A stretch of 10,040 nt of DNA from Spirochaetia bacterium (GCA_007128345.1 SKXS01000249.1:1-10040), one strand, 5' to 3'. Positions 1-6,771 are shown, numbered from the stretch's first letter. Numbers and translations are program-made. Notes: generated from the sequence alone by a model not told the origin.

Positions 1-133
1 CTTTAATTTATATATGATTCTATATTTGAATCTTTTTTTCCTTTTATTGTAATTATATAGGGTATTTTATATTAGTTATTTTGTAATATTATAGTATATT
101 TATGGTACAATATGGAATATTTTGATATTTTTG
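1..133. other. AT-rich non-coding leader upstream of the HAD operon
   Basis: No gene is visible here. By direct count only 19 of the first 120 bases are G or C, against near-even composition in the genes that follow. A weak 5-bp inverted repeat (16-20 with 28-32) runs into seven T's at 33-39 and could be the tail of a terminator for a gene to the left. The rest looks like promoter-upstream DNA, perhaps an UP-element or a site for a nucleoid protein. The function is inferred from composition and position only. Confidence 0.6.
103..111 (+). promoter_or_regulatory. Possible extended -10 promoter (TGGTACAAT)
   Basis: TGGTACAAT combines the extended -10 TGn with TACAAT, which matches 5 of 6 bases of the sigma-70 -10 consensus. 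The best -35 is poor (TTGTAA at 81-86, 19-bp spacer), but extended -10 promoters need little -35 help. Transcription would start near 118 and give a leader of about 100 bases for the HAD gene. In DNA this AT-rich, chance matches are common, so this is a second candidate behind the one at 134-162. Confidence 0.3.
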
Positions 134-162
134 TTGACATATTCTGTAAGATGTCTTAGCAT
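134..162 (+). promoter_or_regulatory. Probable sigma-70 promoter of the HAD/ABC operon
   Basis: A perfect -35 box TTGACA (134-139) is followed after 17 bp by TAGCAT (157-162), which matches 4 of 6 bases of the -10 consensus. The start point would fall near 169, about 50 bases before the HAD start codon at 219. Placement at the edge of the AT-rich tract and just before the first gene of a five-gene run supports it. Confidence 0.55.
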
Positions 163-218
163 ATTGTTACAGCAAAGTGACAACATCCATCCTGAATGCA
201 TATCGTGTGAGGTACGCC

Positions 219-971
219 ATGACTGTTCGTGCCTGTGCCTTTGACTTAGGCAATACGCTCGTAAACGACAAGCAGCTGCAGTTGAATTCGCTGAAGCATA
301 CTGCAGAATGGATGAAGGAAAGCGGTTTCCTGAAGGACCCGGAACAATTTATTTCAACCTATCTGGGCTTCAACAAGGCAAACCTCATTCCCTTCCTCAG
401 CCATACCTTCGGGGAAAAGATCTTTTTCGACTTAACGCTTAATGAGCTCGGTATCTCCGGAATTGACACCGCCATACTCCTGGATCGGTACCGCTCAGCA
501 GTCATGGACCGTATAGCCGCAGACGATGATGTCATTGAAGCCATAACCTACCTGCGTGACCGTAGCGTGAAGACAGCAATCCTTTCAAAAGAAAGCACCG
601 AGCGAGTCGACGCATATCTGAAGAAAACTCACATGGAACATTTATTTGACTCCGTCATAGTATCAAAAACTATCGGGATTGAGAAACCTGACCCGAAGAT
701 TTTCGAGGAAGCGCAAGCGAGGCTCGACGTTCCGTTCGAAGAGATTGTCATGTTCGGGGACAATGAAATCGCTGACGGCGCATGCAAGCAGCTCGGTATG
801 ATCTTTGTGTTTGTGCGGGGATACAAGGATCCGAACTGGGGATGGGAAAAGGGAGCTGCATTTAAACCTGATCACACCATAGATTACGTCACACGCGCAT
901 CGATGGAGATGCTGATGGACACCCTGGAAAAAGATACGCTCTATCCAGATAAGGAGGGACTGCCTTCATGA
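219..971 (+). CDS. HAD-superfamily hydrolase (probable phosphatase)
   Basis: A 250-residue soluble haloacid-dehalogenase-fold protein, probably a cytoplasmic phosphatase acting on a small phosphorylated metabolite. Motif I is FDLGNT with nucleophile Asp9; motif II is Ser123 in ILSKES; motif III is Lys156 in IEKPDPK; motif IV is GDNEIAD with Asp171 and Asp176. The residue two after the nucleophile is Gly instead of the usual Asp, the DxGN form known from YihX-type sugar-phosphate phosphatases, so this does not imply inactivity. The stretch between motifs I and II fits a helical C1 cap. I chose ATG 219 because GAGGT lies 5 bases upstream and motif I then follows at once. An in-frame GTG at 177 lacks a ribosome site and would nearly touch the likely transcription start. 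It leads a sugar-importer operon, which suggests a sugar-phosphate substrate. The substrate is unknown. Confidence 0.93.
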   Translation: MTVRACAFDLGNTLVNDKQLQLNSLKHTAEWMKESGFLKDPEQFISTYLGFNKANLIPFLSHTFGEKIFFDLTLNELGISGIDTAILLDRYRSAVMDRIAADDDVIEAITYLRDRSVKTAILSKESTERVDAYLKKTHMEHLFDSVIVSKTIGIEKPDPKIFEEAQARLDVPFEEIVMFGDNEIADGACKQLGMIFVFVRGYKDPNWGWEKGAAFKPDHTIDYVTRASMEMLMDTLEKDTLYPDKEGLPS

Positions 972-1726
972 ATATGCCCAACCTGCTCATAGACCGCCTG
1001 CCTGGAAGAGAAATATTCCCCAAAGAGATGCCCAGGTATCCCAATCTCTGGTTTTACGTGGACAGCTCATTTCTGCTGAGACCGAACTACAAATACGCAG
1101 TTTCATTCCTGGCAGTACTTCTGGAGAACTATCTCGGTATGGCTGATGACTTCGTATTGCCTGCCACAACTAACCCGAACATACTCCGGCTTTCATCGGA
1201 TCCTGGAGAAAGATCTGATTTCCAATCAAGGATTGGTCCTCTGCAGCACTACCACGATCCCGATAATCCCCGCCGGTCTCACACCCATCAGGTCCATGCA
1301 CGGTGGTATGCAACTCCCCTCAAGGCAGCTCACGCAGAGAAGCAAGTGGTTTCAGACGGGGAAGAGGAGATCACGTTGTTCTGCATCCCTGCAAGCGTCC
1401 ACTATGAAGTGGCAACAGAAGATCCTCTCCATCCCTATGCAGACGAATGCCCCCTATGCGGTATAACCGGGGACTATGATGTACCCATTGAACCGGACAG
1501 CGAAGACTACTGTATCAAGATACACGATCCTCTCGGTCTGGAATTTCTGGTACACGGCACCGTCCGCGGTCATGAAGTGATCGGGAATGACTGCGGAAGG
1601 ATCCGATCACTCACTGACCTTTCCAATTATTTTGACTGTTCGATCCATGAGCAGCGCGTTGAGGGAACAGAACCCCTTAGGCTTGCCCTGATAATCTTAA
1701 GACCATACGGAAAATCCTGCAGCTAA
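968..1726 (+). CDS. Hypothetical protein, His/Cys-rich, in sugar-importer operon
   Basis: I do not recognise this 252-residue protein. It has no signal peptide and no convincing membrane segment, so it is probably cytoplasmic. A histidine cluster spans about residues 94-110 (H94, H96, H105, H107, H110), and a CPLCG motif lies at 161-165, with further Cys at 139, 182 and 209. A metal site is possible but cannot be shown by eye. Its ATG overlaps the HAD stop codon (ATGA), and a strong AAGGAGGG lies at 951-958, so it is translationally coupled to the HAD gene. The binding-protein gene follows 35 bp later. This linkage suggests a role in metabolism or sensing of the imported substrate. That role is inference; the reading frame itself is secure from the ribosome site, the coupling and its full length. 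Confidence 0.85.
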   Translation: MNMPNLLIDRLPGREIFPKEMPRYPNLWFYVDSSFLLRPNYKYAVSFLAVLLENYLGMADDFVLPATTNPNILRLSSDPGERSDFQSRIGPLQHYHDPDNPRRSHTHQVHARWYATPLKAAHAEKQVVSDGEEEITLFCIPASVHYEVATEDPLHPYADECPLCGITGDYDVPIEPDSEDYCIKIHDPLGLEFLVHGTVRGHEVIGNDCGRIRSLTDLSNYFDCSIHEQRVEGTEPLRLALIILRPYGKSCS

Positions 1727-1735
1727 AAGCTGCAG
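1717..1735 (+). promoter_or_regulatory. Intercistronic hairpin before the binding-protein gene
   Basis: CTGCAGCT (1717-1724) and AGCTGCAG (1728-1735) form a perfect 8-bp stem with an AAA loop, and the stem contains the stop codon of the upstream gene. No T-run follows, so full termination is unlikely. It ends 13 bases before the ribosome site of the next gene. It could mark an RNA processing point or protect the 5' end of the binding-protein message. Confidence 0.45.
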
Positions 1736-1761
1736 AGAGAGAATAGGTAAAGGAGGTTACC

Positions 1762-3063
1762 ATGAAACGAACAATCTTATGGTTACTAGTTCTTCTGATT
1801 CTCTTTCCGCTCGCCCTTACAGGGGCGGAACGGAGGGAAAGTGAAGAAATCGTACTGACAGCGATGGTGCGGGACTACTCGCTAAACTATGATACACCTT
1901 GGTACACTGCTGCTGAGAAATTCAGCGAAAAGTATCCCCACGTCAGAATTGAGTTTGAAGGTCTCCCCTATAATGATCAGAGGGAGAAAGTGCTTATCAC
2001 TGTTGGAGCTGAACGGGGACCCGATATAGTCATGGTTGACTGCATCTGGCTCGGAGAATTTGCCAGCAATAACATTCTCATCGACCTTACCAGCAGGATA
2101 TCCGCTGTACCCGGACTCCGGGACGACTACATTGAAAGCTTCCAGCAATCTTCAAAGTGGAACGGCATAGAATACGGCCTCTGGCTGTGGACTGATGTCC
2201 GTATGCTCTCCTACAACAAAGACCTGTTCCGTGCAGCAGGGCTTGATCCCAATAAGCCGCCTGCAACATGGGCTGAACTCAGGGAATATGCTAAAAAGCT
2301 TACTAATCCTGCTACCGGTGTCTGGGGTTATGCATTCCCGGCATTCTCCACCGATCATACTGCTGACAGATGGTACCCCTTTCTCTATATGGCAGGGGGC
2401 CAGATCCTCAGCGATGACTACACACGGGCGGCATTTAACAGCGAAGCAGGGGTACAGGCGCTGCAGCTGCTGGTCGACCTGATGCGTAACGATAAGGTTA
2501 GCCCGACAGATCTGCTGGGAATCAGCGAATCAGATGTCTCAAACGGGTTCTTCACCGAGAAGTATGCCATGCAGATCAAAGTCGGTGAATTCTGGGCTGA
2601 CTTCAGAGACAAGGGCGGTCTGACATTCGATGAGTATAAGAACAAAATCGGTGTCGCTCCCCTTCCCGTTCCTCCTGGAGGTTCAATTGCCACAGGTTCG
2701 GGCGGCTGGCTTGCCGCCATCACCCGGGATTCGAAGCATCCCGACCTTGCCTTTGAGTACATCACCATGGTAGTTGAGACGTACAACATGACTGAGTTCC
2801 TTATTAAGCAGGGTGCAATCCCGACACGAAAAAGCATGCTTGCCCTGGAGGACCGGTTTCTCTCAGCTGTTCCGTATTTTAATGTTGCCGCAGAGGTGCT
2901 GCCTCATACACAGTTCCGTCCGCCGATCCCCGAATACTCACAGATTTCTTCCGAAATCGTATTCGCCATCCAGTCAGCACTGACAGGAAGGGCTGCACCA
3001 AAAGCTGCACTTGATCTTGCAGCGCAGCGAGTAAATGCTATACTTGATCAGAGGAAATGGTAG
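1762..3063 (+). CDS. ABC importer solute-binding protein, family 1 (UgpB/MalE-like)
   Basis: A 433-residue periplasmic binding protein of an ABC importer, probably capturing a sugar, oligosaccharide or polyol. The N-terminus MKRT plus a leucine-rich core (about residues 5-20) is a Sec signal peptide, with likely cleavage near Ala22. No lipobox cysteine is present, so it should be soluble in the periplasm. Family-1 hallmarks are GPDIVMVD (86-93), YNKDLFRAAGL (151-161), TWAELREYAKKL (169-180), the aromatic RWYPFLYMAGG segment near 203-213, and a GGWLAAI stretch before the C-terminal helices. Its length is typical. AAAGGAGG at 1749-1756 sits 5 bases before the ATG. It is followed directly by two MalF/MalG-type permease genes, which confirms its role as the receptor. 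The ligand cannot be read from sequence. Hairpins on both sides may raise its expression relative to its neighbours. Confidence 0.95.
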   Translation: MKRTILWLLVLLILFPLALTGAERRESEEIVLTAMVRDYSLNYDTPWYTAAEKFSEKYPHVRIEFEGLPYNDQREKVLITVGAERGPDIVMVDCIWLGEFASNNILIDLTSRISAVPGLRDDYIESFQQSSKWNGIEYGLWLWTDVRMLSYNKDLFRAAGLDPNKPPATWAELREYAKKLTNPATGVWGYAFPAFSTDHTADRWYPFLYMAGGQILSDDYTRAAFNSEAGVQALQLLVDLMRNDKVSPTDLLGISESDVSNGFFTEKYAMQIKVGEFWADFRDKGGLTFDEYKNKIGVAPLPVPPGGSIATGSGGWLAAITRDSKHPDLAFEYITMVVETYNMTEFLIKQGAIPTRKSMLALEDRFLSAVPYFNVAAEVLPHTQFRPPIPEYSQISSEIVFAIQSALTGRAAPKAALDLAAQRVNAILDQRKW

Positions 3064-3078
3064 GCATTTTTGTTCTCT

Positions 3079-3108
3079 GCATGCCCCGGGTATGCTCCCG
3101 GGGTATGC
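3079..3108 (+). promoter_or_regulatory. Strong intercistronic hairpin between binding protein and permease
   Basis: The arms at 3079-3090 and 3097-3108 pair over 12 bp (one G-T wobble, core CCCCGGG/CCCGGGG) around the loop TATGCT. It lies in the 74-bp gap after the binding-protein stop, and no T-run follows. Such GC-rich stems between malE-like and malF-like genes are known to block 3' exonucleases or partly stop transcription, so the binding protein is made in excess over the membrane parts. The structure is seen directly; the role follows from that precedent. Confidence 0.75.
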
Positions 3109-3137
3109 TCTGATTTATCGAATAAAGGAGCTATCGC

Positions 3138-4013
3138 ATGAGGCGGCGTCCGGCAGTAGGATATCTCTACATCACCCCGCTAGTTGTAGGGGTACTGCTT
3201 TTTTCCATATATCCGGTAATCCAGGTTGTCTGGATGAGTTTTCATGAAATACACCTGGCTAGTCTCCGACAGATGACATGGGTCGGACTGCAGAACTATG
3301 CTGAACTTTTCCGTATACAAAGGCCTACGTTCAGCAGCGTCCTTACGATTACCGCGCTGTTTGTAGGCGGATCTGTGTTCTTCCATGTTGTCATTGGACT
3401 TCTCCTGGCACTGATGCTCAACGCAACATGGCTGAAGGGCCGTACATTCTTCAGAAACCTCTATATGCTCCCCTGGATTACCTCAGGCATTATGGTAGGG
3501 TACACATGGAGCTTTCTCTTTGAACCGCGTGCAGGCATCCTGAACTATATGCTGAGCCTTCTCAGCTTGCCTGCACAGTCATGGACAGCTGATCCCACCC
3601 TGGCTCTCCCTTCGATCATCATTGCAAACATCTGGCGCGGAGTGCCATACAGCCTTATCATACTTACCGGGGGACTGCAGAGCATCAACCCGGAACTGAA
3701 TGAATCGGCCATAGTGGACGGTGCAAGCACTACACAGATATTCAGGTTGATCACATTCCCCCTGATAAAAAGCTTCATCCTGCTGACCCTTATCCTTGAT
3801 ACCGGACTGACATTCCATGTATTCGATACGATCTTCTCAATGACCGCTGGAGGTCCCATGCACAGCACGGAAACATTGGCGGTATTCATGTACTACCAGG
3901 CGTTCAAGTACGGCAAGATAGGGTTGGGATCATCCATATCCATGGTACTGCTCACCTTCGCCCTCATCATAGCTATTGTGTATATGCGGTTCTTCAGACC
4001 GGGGAGGGAGTAG
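3138..4013 (+). CDS. ABC sugar permease, MalF/UgpA type (CUT1)
   Basis: A 291-residue inner-membrane subunit of a CUT1-type sugar importer. About six membrane segments can be seen, near residues 9-30, 71-95, 107-127, 156-178, 211-231 and 266-285. The ATPase-coupling EAA loop is present as NESAIVDGASTTQIFRLITF (188-207), with the conserved Glu189, Asp194 and Gly195. It lacks the large periplasmic insertion of enteric MalF and so resembles UgpA or the short sugar permeases. AAAGGAG (3124-3130) lies 7 bases before the ATG. It pairs with the MalG-type gene one base downstream to form the channel fed by the binding protein upstream. No ATPase gene lies nearby. Confidence 0.95.
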   Translation: MRRRPAVGYLYITPLVVGVLLFSIYPVIQVVWMSFHEIHLASLRQMTWVGLQNYAELFRIQRPTFSSVLTITALFVGGSVFFHVVIGLLLALMLNATWLKGRTFFRNLYMLPWITSGIMVGYTWSFLFEPRAGILNYMLSLLSLPAQSWTADPTLALPSIIIANIWRGVPYSLIILTGGLQSINPELNESAIVDGASTTQIFRLITFPLIKSFILLTLILDTGLTFHVFDTIFSMTAGGPMHSTETLAVFMYYQAFKYGKIGLGSSISMVLLTFALIIAIVYMRFFRPGRE

Positions 4014-4014
4014 C

Positions 4015-4863
4015 ATGGCAAGCATCTACATCAATCCTTCAAGGAAGATCATTGCATACGCTATCGTACTATTCTACGCGGTTATCACCATCCTGCCGCT
4101 CTACTGGATATTCGTCACTACCTTCAAGTCACCCAGCGAAGCTATAGGTTTTCCTCCGACACTTATTCCGCAGCAGTTTACATTCTCCAACATCATCAGG
4201 ATATTCACCGACTCCCGGGTATTCGGATTCAGGCCGTTTCTTAACAGTCTCGTCATTTCCCTCGGCACTGCGGTTATCGCAGTCATCGCTAGCTTCCTCG
4301 CCGGATACGGATTTTCCCGGTATAAGTTTCCCGGACGGGATGTGCTCTTGCTTTCACTGCTGTTTCTCAATCTGCTCCCGCTGCTTTCTATCGTCATCCC
4401 GGTCTTCAGGCTGTTCATTATCTACAGGCTCTACGATACCTATATGGGATTAGCACTGCTTCACGGATTCAAGACCGCTCCATTCACTTCATGGCTCATG
4501 AAGAACTATATTGACACTCTTCCCGAGGAACTGGAGGAATCAGCCATGATAGACGGCTGTTCTCCCTTCAAAGCTATGCTCCGTATTACCGCACCCCTGG
4601 CCGCTCCCGGCCTTGCAGCGGTAGCTATTCTGGCATTCAGGCAGGGATGGAATGACTTTACTGCTGCATTGATTCTTACTACCAGTGCTTCAGTGAGGCC
4701 GTACACCATTGCCCTCTATCGATTTGTCGGAGAACAAGGACAGGTGGAATGGACCTTGATATCAGCAGCAGCATTTATTTCGATCATACCTGTGGTTATC
4801 AGCTTTGCGTTCTTTCAGAAGCATTTCGTAACCGGACTTACCGGCGGCAGCGTCAAGGCATAG
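4015..4863 (+). CDS. ABC sugar permease, MalG/UgpE type (CUT1)
   Basis: A 282-residue inner-membrane subunit and partner of the MalF-type permease just upstream. It has the expected N-terminal membrane segment followed by the WIFVTTFKS turn, further hydrophobic segments, and the EAA coupling loop EESAMIDGCSPF (164-175; Glu165, Asp170, Gly171). The C-terminal FVTGLTGGSVKA is a hallmark of MalG-family proteins, whose tail inserts into the ATPase dimer. I chose ATG 4015, one base after the upstream stop, because GGGAGG at 4002-4007 precedes it. The longer in-frame start at 3976 would overlap the upstream gene and has no ribosome site. It is the last gene of the operon. Confidence 0.95.
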   Translation: MASIYINPSRKIIAYAIVLFYAVITILPLYWIFVTTFKSPSEAIGFPPTLIPQQFTFSNIIRIFTDSRVFGFRPFLNSLVISLGTAVIAVIASFLAGYGFSRYKFPGRDVLLLSLLFLNLLPLLSIVIPVFRLFIIYRLYDTYMGLALLHGFKTAPFTSWLMKNYIDTLPEELEESAMIDGCSPFKAMLRITAPLAAPGLAAVAILAFRQGWNDFTAALILTTSASVRPYTIALYRFVGEQGQVEWTLISAAAFISIIPVVISFAFFQKHFVTGLTGGSVKA

Positions 4864-4905
4864 AAGCAGGACTTGCTTTTCGGCGGGGGCAAGGGGAAGG
4901 TCCCA

Positions 4906-4928
4906 AGGAATATTCGTCGAGTATTCCT
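4906..4928. terminator. Probable terminator hairpin between convergent genes
   Basis: AGGAATATTC (4906-4915) pairs with GAGTATTCCT (4919-4928) over 10 bp with one T-G wobble and a 3-base loop. It lies 42 bp after the MalG-type stop codon and 17 bp from the stop codon of the convergent isomerase gene, where a two-way terminator is expected. Neither side has a clean T-run (TCTTCTCT on the plus side), so efficiency is uncertain. Confidence 0.55.
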
Positions 4929-4945
4929 GATCTTCTCTGCGTTTG

Positions 4946-5773
4946 TCAGACCGTCATGATCCTTTCGATGCTCTCTCCCAGCGAATGCTTGAGCGACTCC
5001 CTGTCCATATGCTGAATTTTGGACGAAAACGGTTCCCATGACATGATTCCGCTATATCCCAAGCCAATCAGCTCTGCTGCCTGCTCAGAGGCACCACTAC
5101 GGTCATTGGGAGTTATGAATACCCGATGTTCATCGGTAATCTCATCTACAGGAATACGGTCCTCAACCCCGGAGAGGTGGACCAGGCCCGTCTGTTCAGG
5201 AAAGAACTCCTGCTCTCCCGCCAGGTAGTGGTGGAAGGTGTCATGAACCAGGGCATATGCATCGGTATGTCCTGATGCCTCCACTGCTTCCCAGGCCATG
5301 CGTTTTGATCTGAGAGAGGATACGGCAAACCCAAGAGGCTCTATTAATCCCTTGATACCGTGAGCAGCAAGCATCGGTCCGTAGGCTTTAAGCGACTGCA
5401 CGGTATCTGCAAAGGCTGCATCTTCGCTCCTTGTGTCGTTCACATCATTGACGGGGCAGAGGATCAGCGCCTCAGTTCCGGTCTCATACAGCCGCATGAG
5501 CAGCAGCTCCAGCTCATTCAAGCGTGTATCCAGACGGTGCACGTCATTGAAGCTTCCGAAGGCGTTGAGGGCACATATCCTCACGCCTGTCTCACAGGCA
5601 GCCTGCTTGACCTCATGAGGCTGTATGCCGCTGAATGGATCAGGGTATCGGTCCATGTCATTGCGAACTTCAATTGCCCCGATACCGCAGGAGGCTGCAA
5701 ATGCTGCAAGTTCCAGAAAGGTCATATACGGACACGCTATGTGGTTTAAACCGAATGTGATGGAATGTGCCAT
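4946..5773 (-). CDS. IolI-like sugar isomerase (xylose-isomerase-like TIM barrel)
   Basis: A 275-residue cytoplasmic TIM-barrel enzyme that matches IolI (2-keto-myo-inositol isomerase, inosose isomerase) better than other family members. The four metal ligands known in IolI are at matching places: Glu145 (LIEPLG), Asp178 (VHDTFHH), His199 (LVHLSG) and Glu247 (SWEPFS). ALNAFGSFND (68-77) and DEITDEHRVF (210-219) also recall IolI segments. A divalent metal would drive aldose-ketose or keto-inositol isomerisation. I chose ATG 5773 because GAGGA (5781-5785) sits 7 bases upstream; an in-frame ATG at 5803 has no ribosome site and would lie upstream of the predicted transcription start. It converges on the ABC sugar operon and diverges from a second isomerase-like gene, which suggests one catabolic locus. 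Family confidence is high; the exact substrate is inferred. Confidence 0.9.
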   Translation of the reverse strand: MAHSITFGLNHIACPYMTFLELAAFAASCGIGAIEVRNDMDRYPDPFSGIQPHEVKQAACETGVRICALNAFGSFNDVHRLDTRLNELELLLMRLYETGTEALILCPVNDVNDTRSEDAAFADTVQSLKAYGPMLAAHGIKGLIEPLGFAVSSLRSKRMAWEAVEASGHTDAYALVHDTFHHYLAGEQEFFPEQTGLVHLSGVEDRIPVDEITDEHRVFITPNDRSGASEQAAELIGLGYSGIMSWEPFSSKIQHMDRESLKHSLGESIERIMTV

Positions 5774-5791
5774 AAGATGCTCCTCACCAGG

Positions 5792-5819
5792 AGTATACAG
5801 CAATAGTCTATTTTGTCAA
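5792..5819 (-). promoter_or_regulatory. Sigma-70 promoter of the IolI-like gene
   Basis: On the minus strand a perfect TTGACA (5814-5819) is followed after 16 bp by TATACT (5792-5797), which matches 5 of 6 bases of the -10 consensus. The start would fall near 5785, just at the ribosome site, so the leader is only about 12 bases. This supports the start codon at 5773. Confidence 0.7.
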
Positions 5820-5849
5820 CTTTGTTTTATAACTACATTGCATAGTGGC

Positions 5850-5878
5850 TTGACATGTCACAGATGCCATGGTACATA
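5850..5878 (+). promoter_or_regulatory. Promoter of the second TIM-barrel gene
   Basis: TTGACA (5850-5855) and TACATA (5873-5878) are separated by 17 bp, and TGG immediately precedes the -10, giving an extended -10. The start would be near 5885, only about 14 bases before the ATG. It is arranged back to back with the minus-strand promoter; the two -35 boxes are 30 bp apart. Confidence 0.55.
5851..5860. promoter_or_regulatory. Palindrome TGACATGTCA over a -35 box, possible operator
   Basis: TGACATGTCA is a perfect 10-bp palindrome covering five bases of the plus-strand -35 box and lying 31 bp beyond the -35 of the divergent promoter. A bound repressor here would block the plus promoter and could affect both. 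It is short, and no regulator gene lies in the window, so operator status is inferred. Confidence 0.4.
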
Positions 5879-5898
5879 CTTGCTTGCAAAGGAGTACC

Positions 5899-6771
5899 AT
5901 GATGCAGCCAATCATTGGGGTGAATCTCCCCCACTGCCAGACAATAGAAGGGCTTCGCGAATGGTTGACCGCTTTCAAGCAGGACGGTTTTGACCTGGTC
6001 GAGATTACTCTTGACACCTTTCCGCTGATCATTGGCGCAAAGATATGCCGGAAATGGGTAGATGTGGTGAAGGAAGAACTCATCCAGCACCAGCTGCTCT
6101 ATTCAGCACACATCGGCCGCGGGGTTGATCTCCGTGATCCAGATATCAAGCTTCACCGGGAAGTGCTGCTCGCCTCAATCGACATCTGCAAGGAACTTGG
6201 GGCCGACCCTCTGGTCCTCCACTATGAAGAGCAGTCAAAAAACCGCATCACTGAACAACAGTTCCAGGATGGGCACCGGGAAGCTGCTGATTATGCGGGG
6301 GAAATGGGGATAACCCTATGTTTGGAAAATATTGAAGTTGAGGTTATTGATCCTGTAGTCGAACTCGTGGATAAAATCGGGAGCAAGCACCTCCGCTTAG
6401 CACTTGATACCGGCCATACCTACCTGGCTGCAGGGTACTTTGGTTTTGACTTTTTAGAGGCGGCAGCTAAGATGCTGCCCTATTTGGGGCATGTACATCT
6501 AAGCGACAATGTCGGGATATTCGAAGAACTTCGGATGACTGACCGTAAAGCTTATGATGCCCTGCCTGTCGGATACCGAAGGACATTTGGCCGCGGCGAT
6601 ATCCACGTCCCACCGTATTACGGTACCATCCCATTTGACGCACTCTTTGCAATGCTCTCCGGTTATAACGGAAAATATGTATGTGAATACACTTCTGAGA
6701 GCTTTGTCCCCCTCAATGGAGATATTCAGAGGACTGTCCGCCAACAACTGCTTGCATCGGCAGTACCTTAA
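5899..6771 (+). CDS. Sugar phosphate isomerase/epimerase family TIM barrel
   Basis: A 290-residue soluble enzyme of the xylose-isomerase-like TIM-barrel superfamily (COG1082 type). Candidate metal or catalytic residues lie on successive strands: Glu143 (LCLENIE), Asp170 with His173 (ALDTGHTY), His200 with Asp203 (HVHLSDN) and Glu263 (VCEYTSES). HIGRGVDLRDPD (71-82) and GRGDIHVPPYYG (231-242) are further conserved-looking loops. It is only distantly similar to its divergent IolI-like neighbour, so it is probably a separate step and not a recent copy. AAGGAG (5889-5894) serves either ATG 5899 (4-base gap) or ATG 5902 (7-base gap), a one-residue difference. Its 3' end overlaps the convergent phosphodiesterase gene by 59 bp. 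Substrate is unknown; a sugar or inositol derivative fits the context. Confidence 0.9.
   Translation: MMQPIIGVNLPHCQTIEGLREWLTAFKQDGFDLVEITLDTFPLIIGAKICRKWVDVVKEELIQHQLLYSAHIGRGVDLRDPDIKLHREVLLASIDICKELGADPLVLHYEEQSKNRITEQQFQDGHREAADYAGEMGITLCLENIEVEVIDPVVELVDKIGSKHLRLALDTGHTYLAAGYFGFDFLEAAAKMLPYLGHVHLSDNVGIFEELRMTDRKAYDALPVGYRRTFGRGDIHVPPYYGTIPFDALFAMLSGYNGKYVCEYTSESFVPLNGDIQRTVRQQLLASAVP

Noticed and set aside
16..39. Intrinsic terminator at the left edge
   Set aside because: The stem is only 5 bp and AT-rich; the T-run is good, but in DNA this AT-rich such pairs arise by chance, so it is not called as a separate feature.
177..218. Longer GTG start for the HAD protein
   Set aside because: No ribosome site precedes GTG 177, it would lie about 8 bases after the predicted transcription start, and the extra 14 residues add nothing before motif I; ATG 219 has GAGGT at the right distance.
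1448..1462. CPLCG as a zinc finger
   Set aside because: Only one CxxC is seen with no second properly spaced pair, so a zinc-finger call is not supported; it is noted only as a possible metal site.
2418..2837. Minus-strand open frame of 139 codons opposite the first binding-protein gene
   Set aside because: Antisense shadow of the family-1 binding protein, with no start signal or recognisable content.
5360..5749. Open frame of 129 codons on the plus strand opposite the IolI-like gene
   Set aside because: It lies wholly antisense to a gene with intact catalytic motifs and has no ribosome site or recognisable domain.
4946..6771. The two TIM-barrel genes as a recent duplication
   Set aside because: They share fold-level motifs only; loops and sequences around the metal ligands differ widely, so they look like separate family members.
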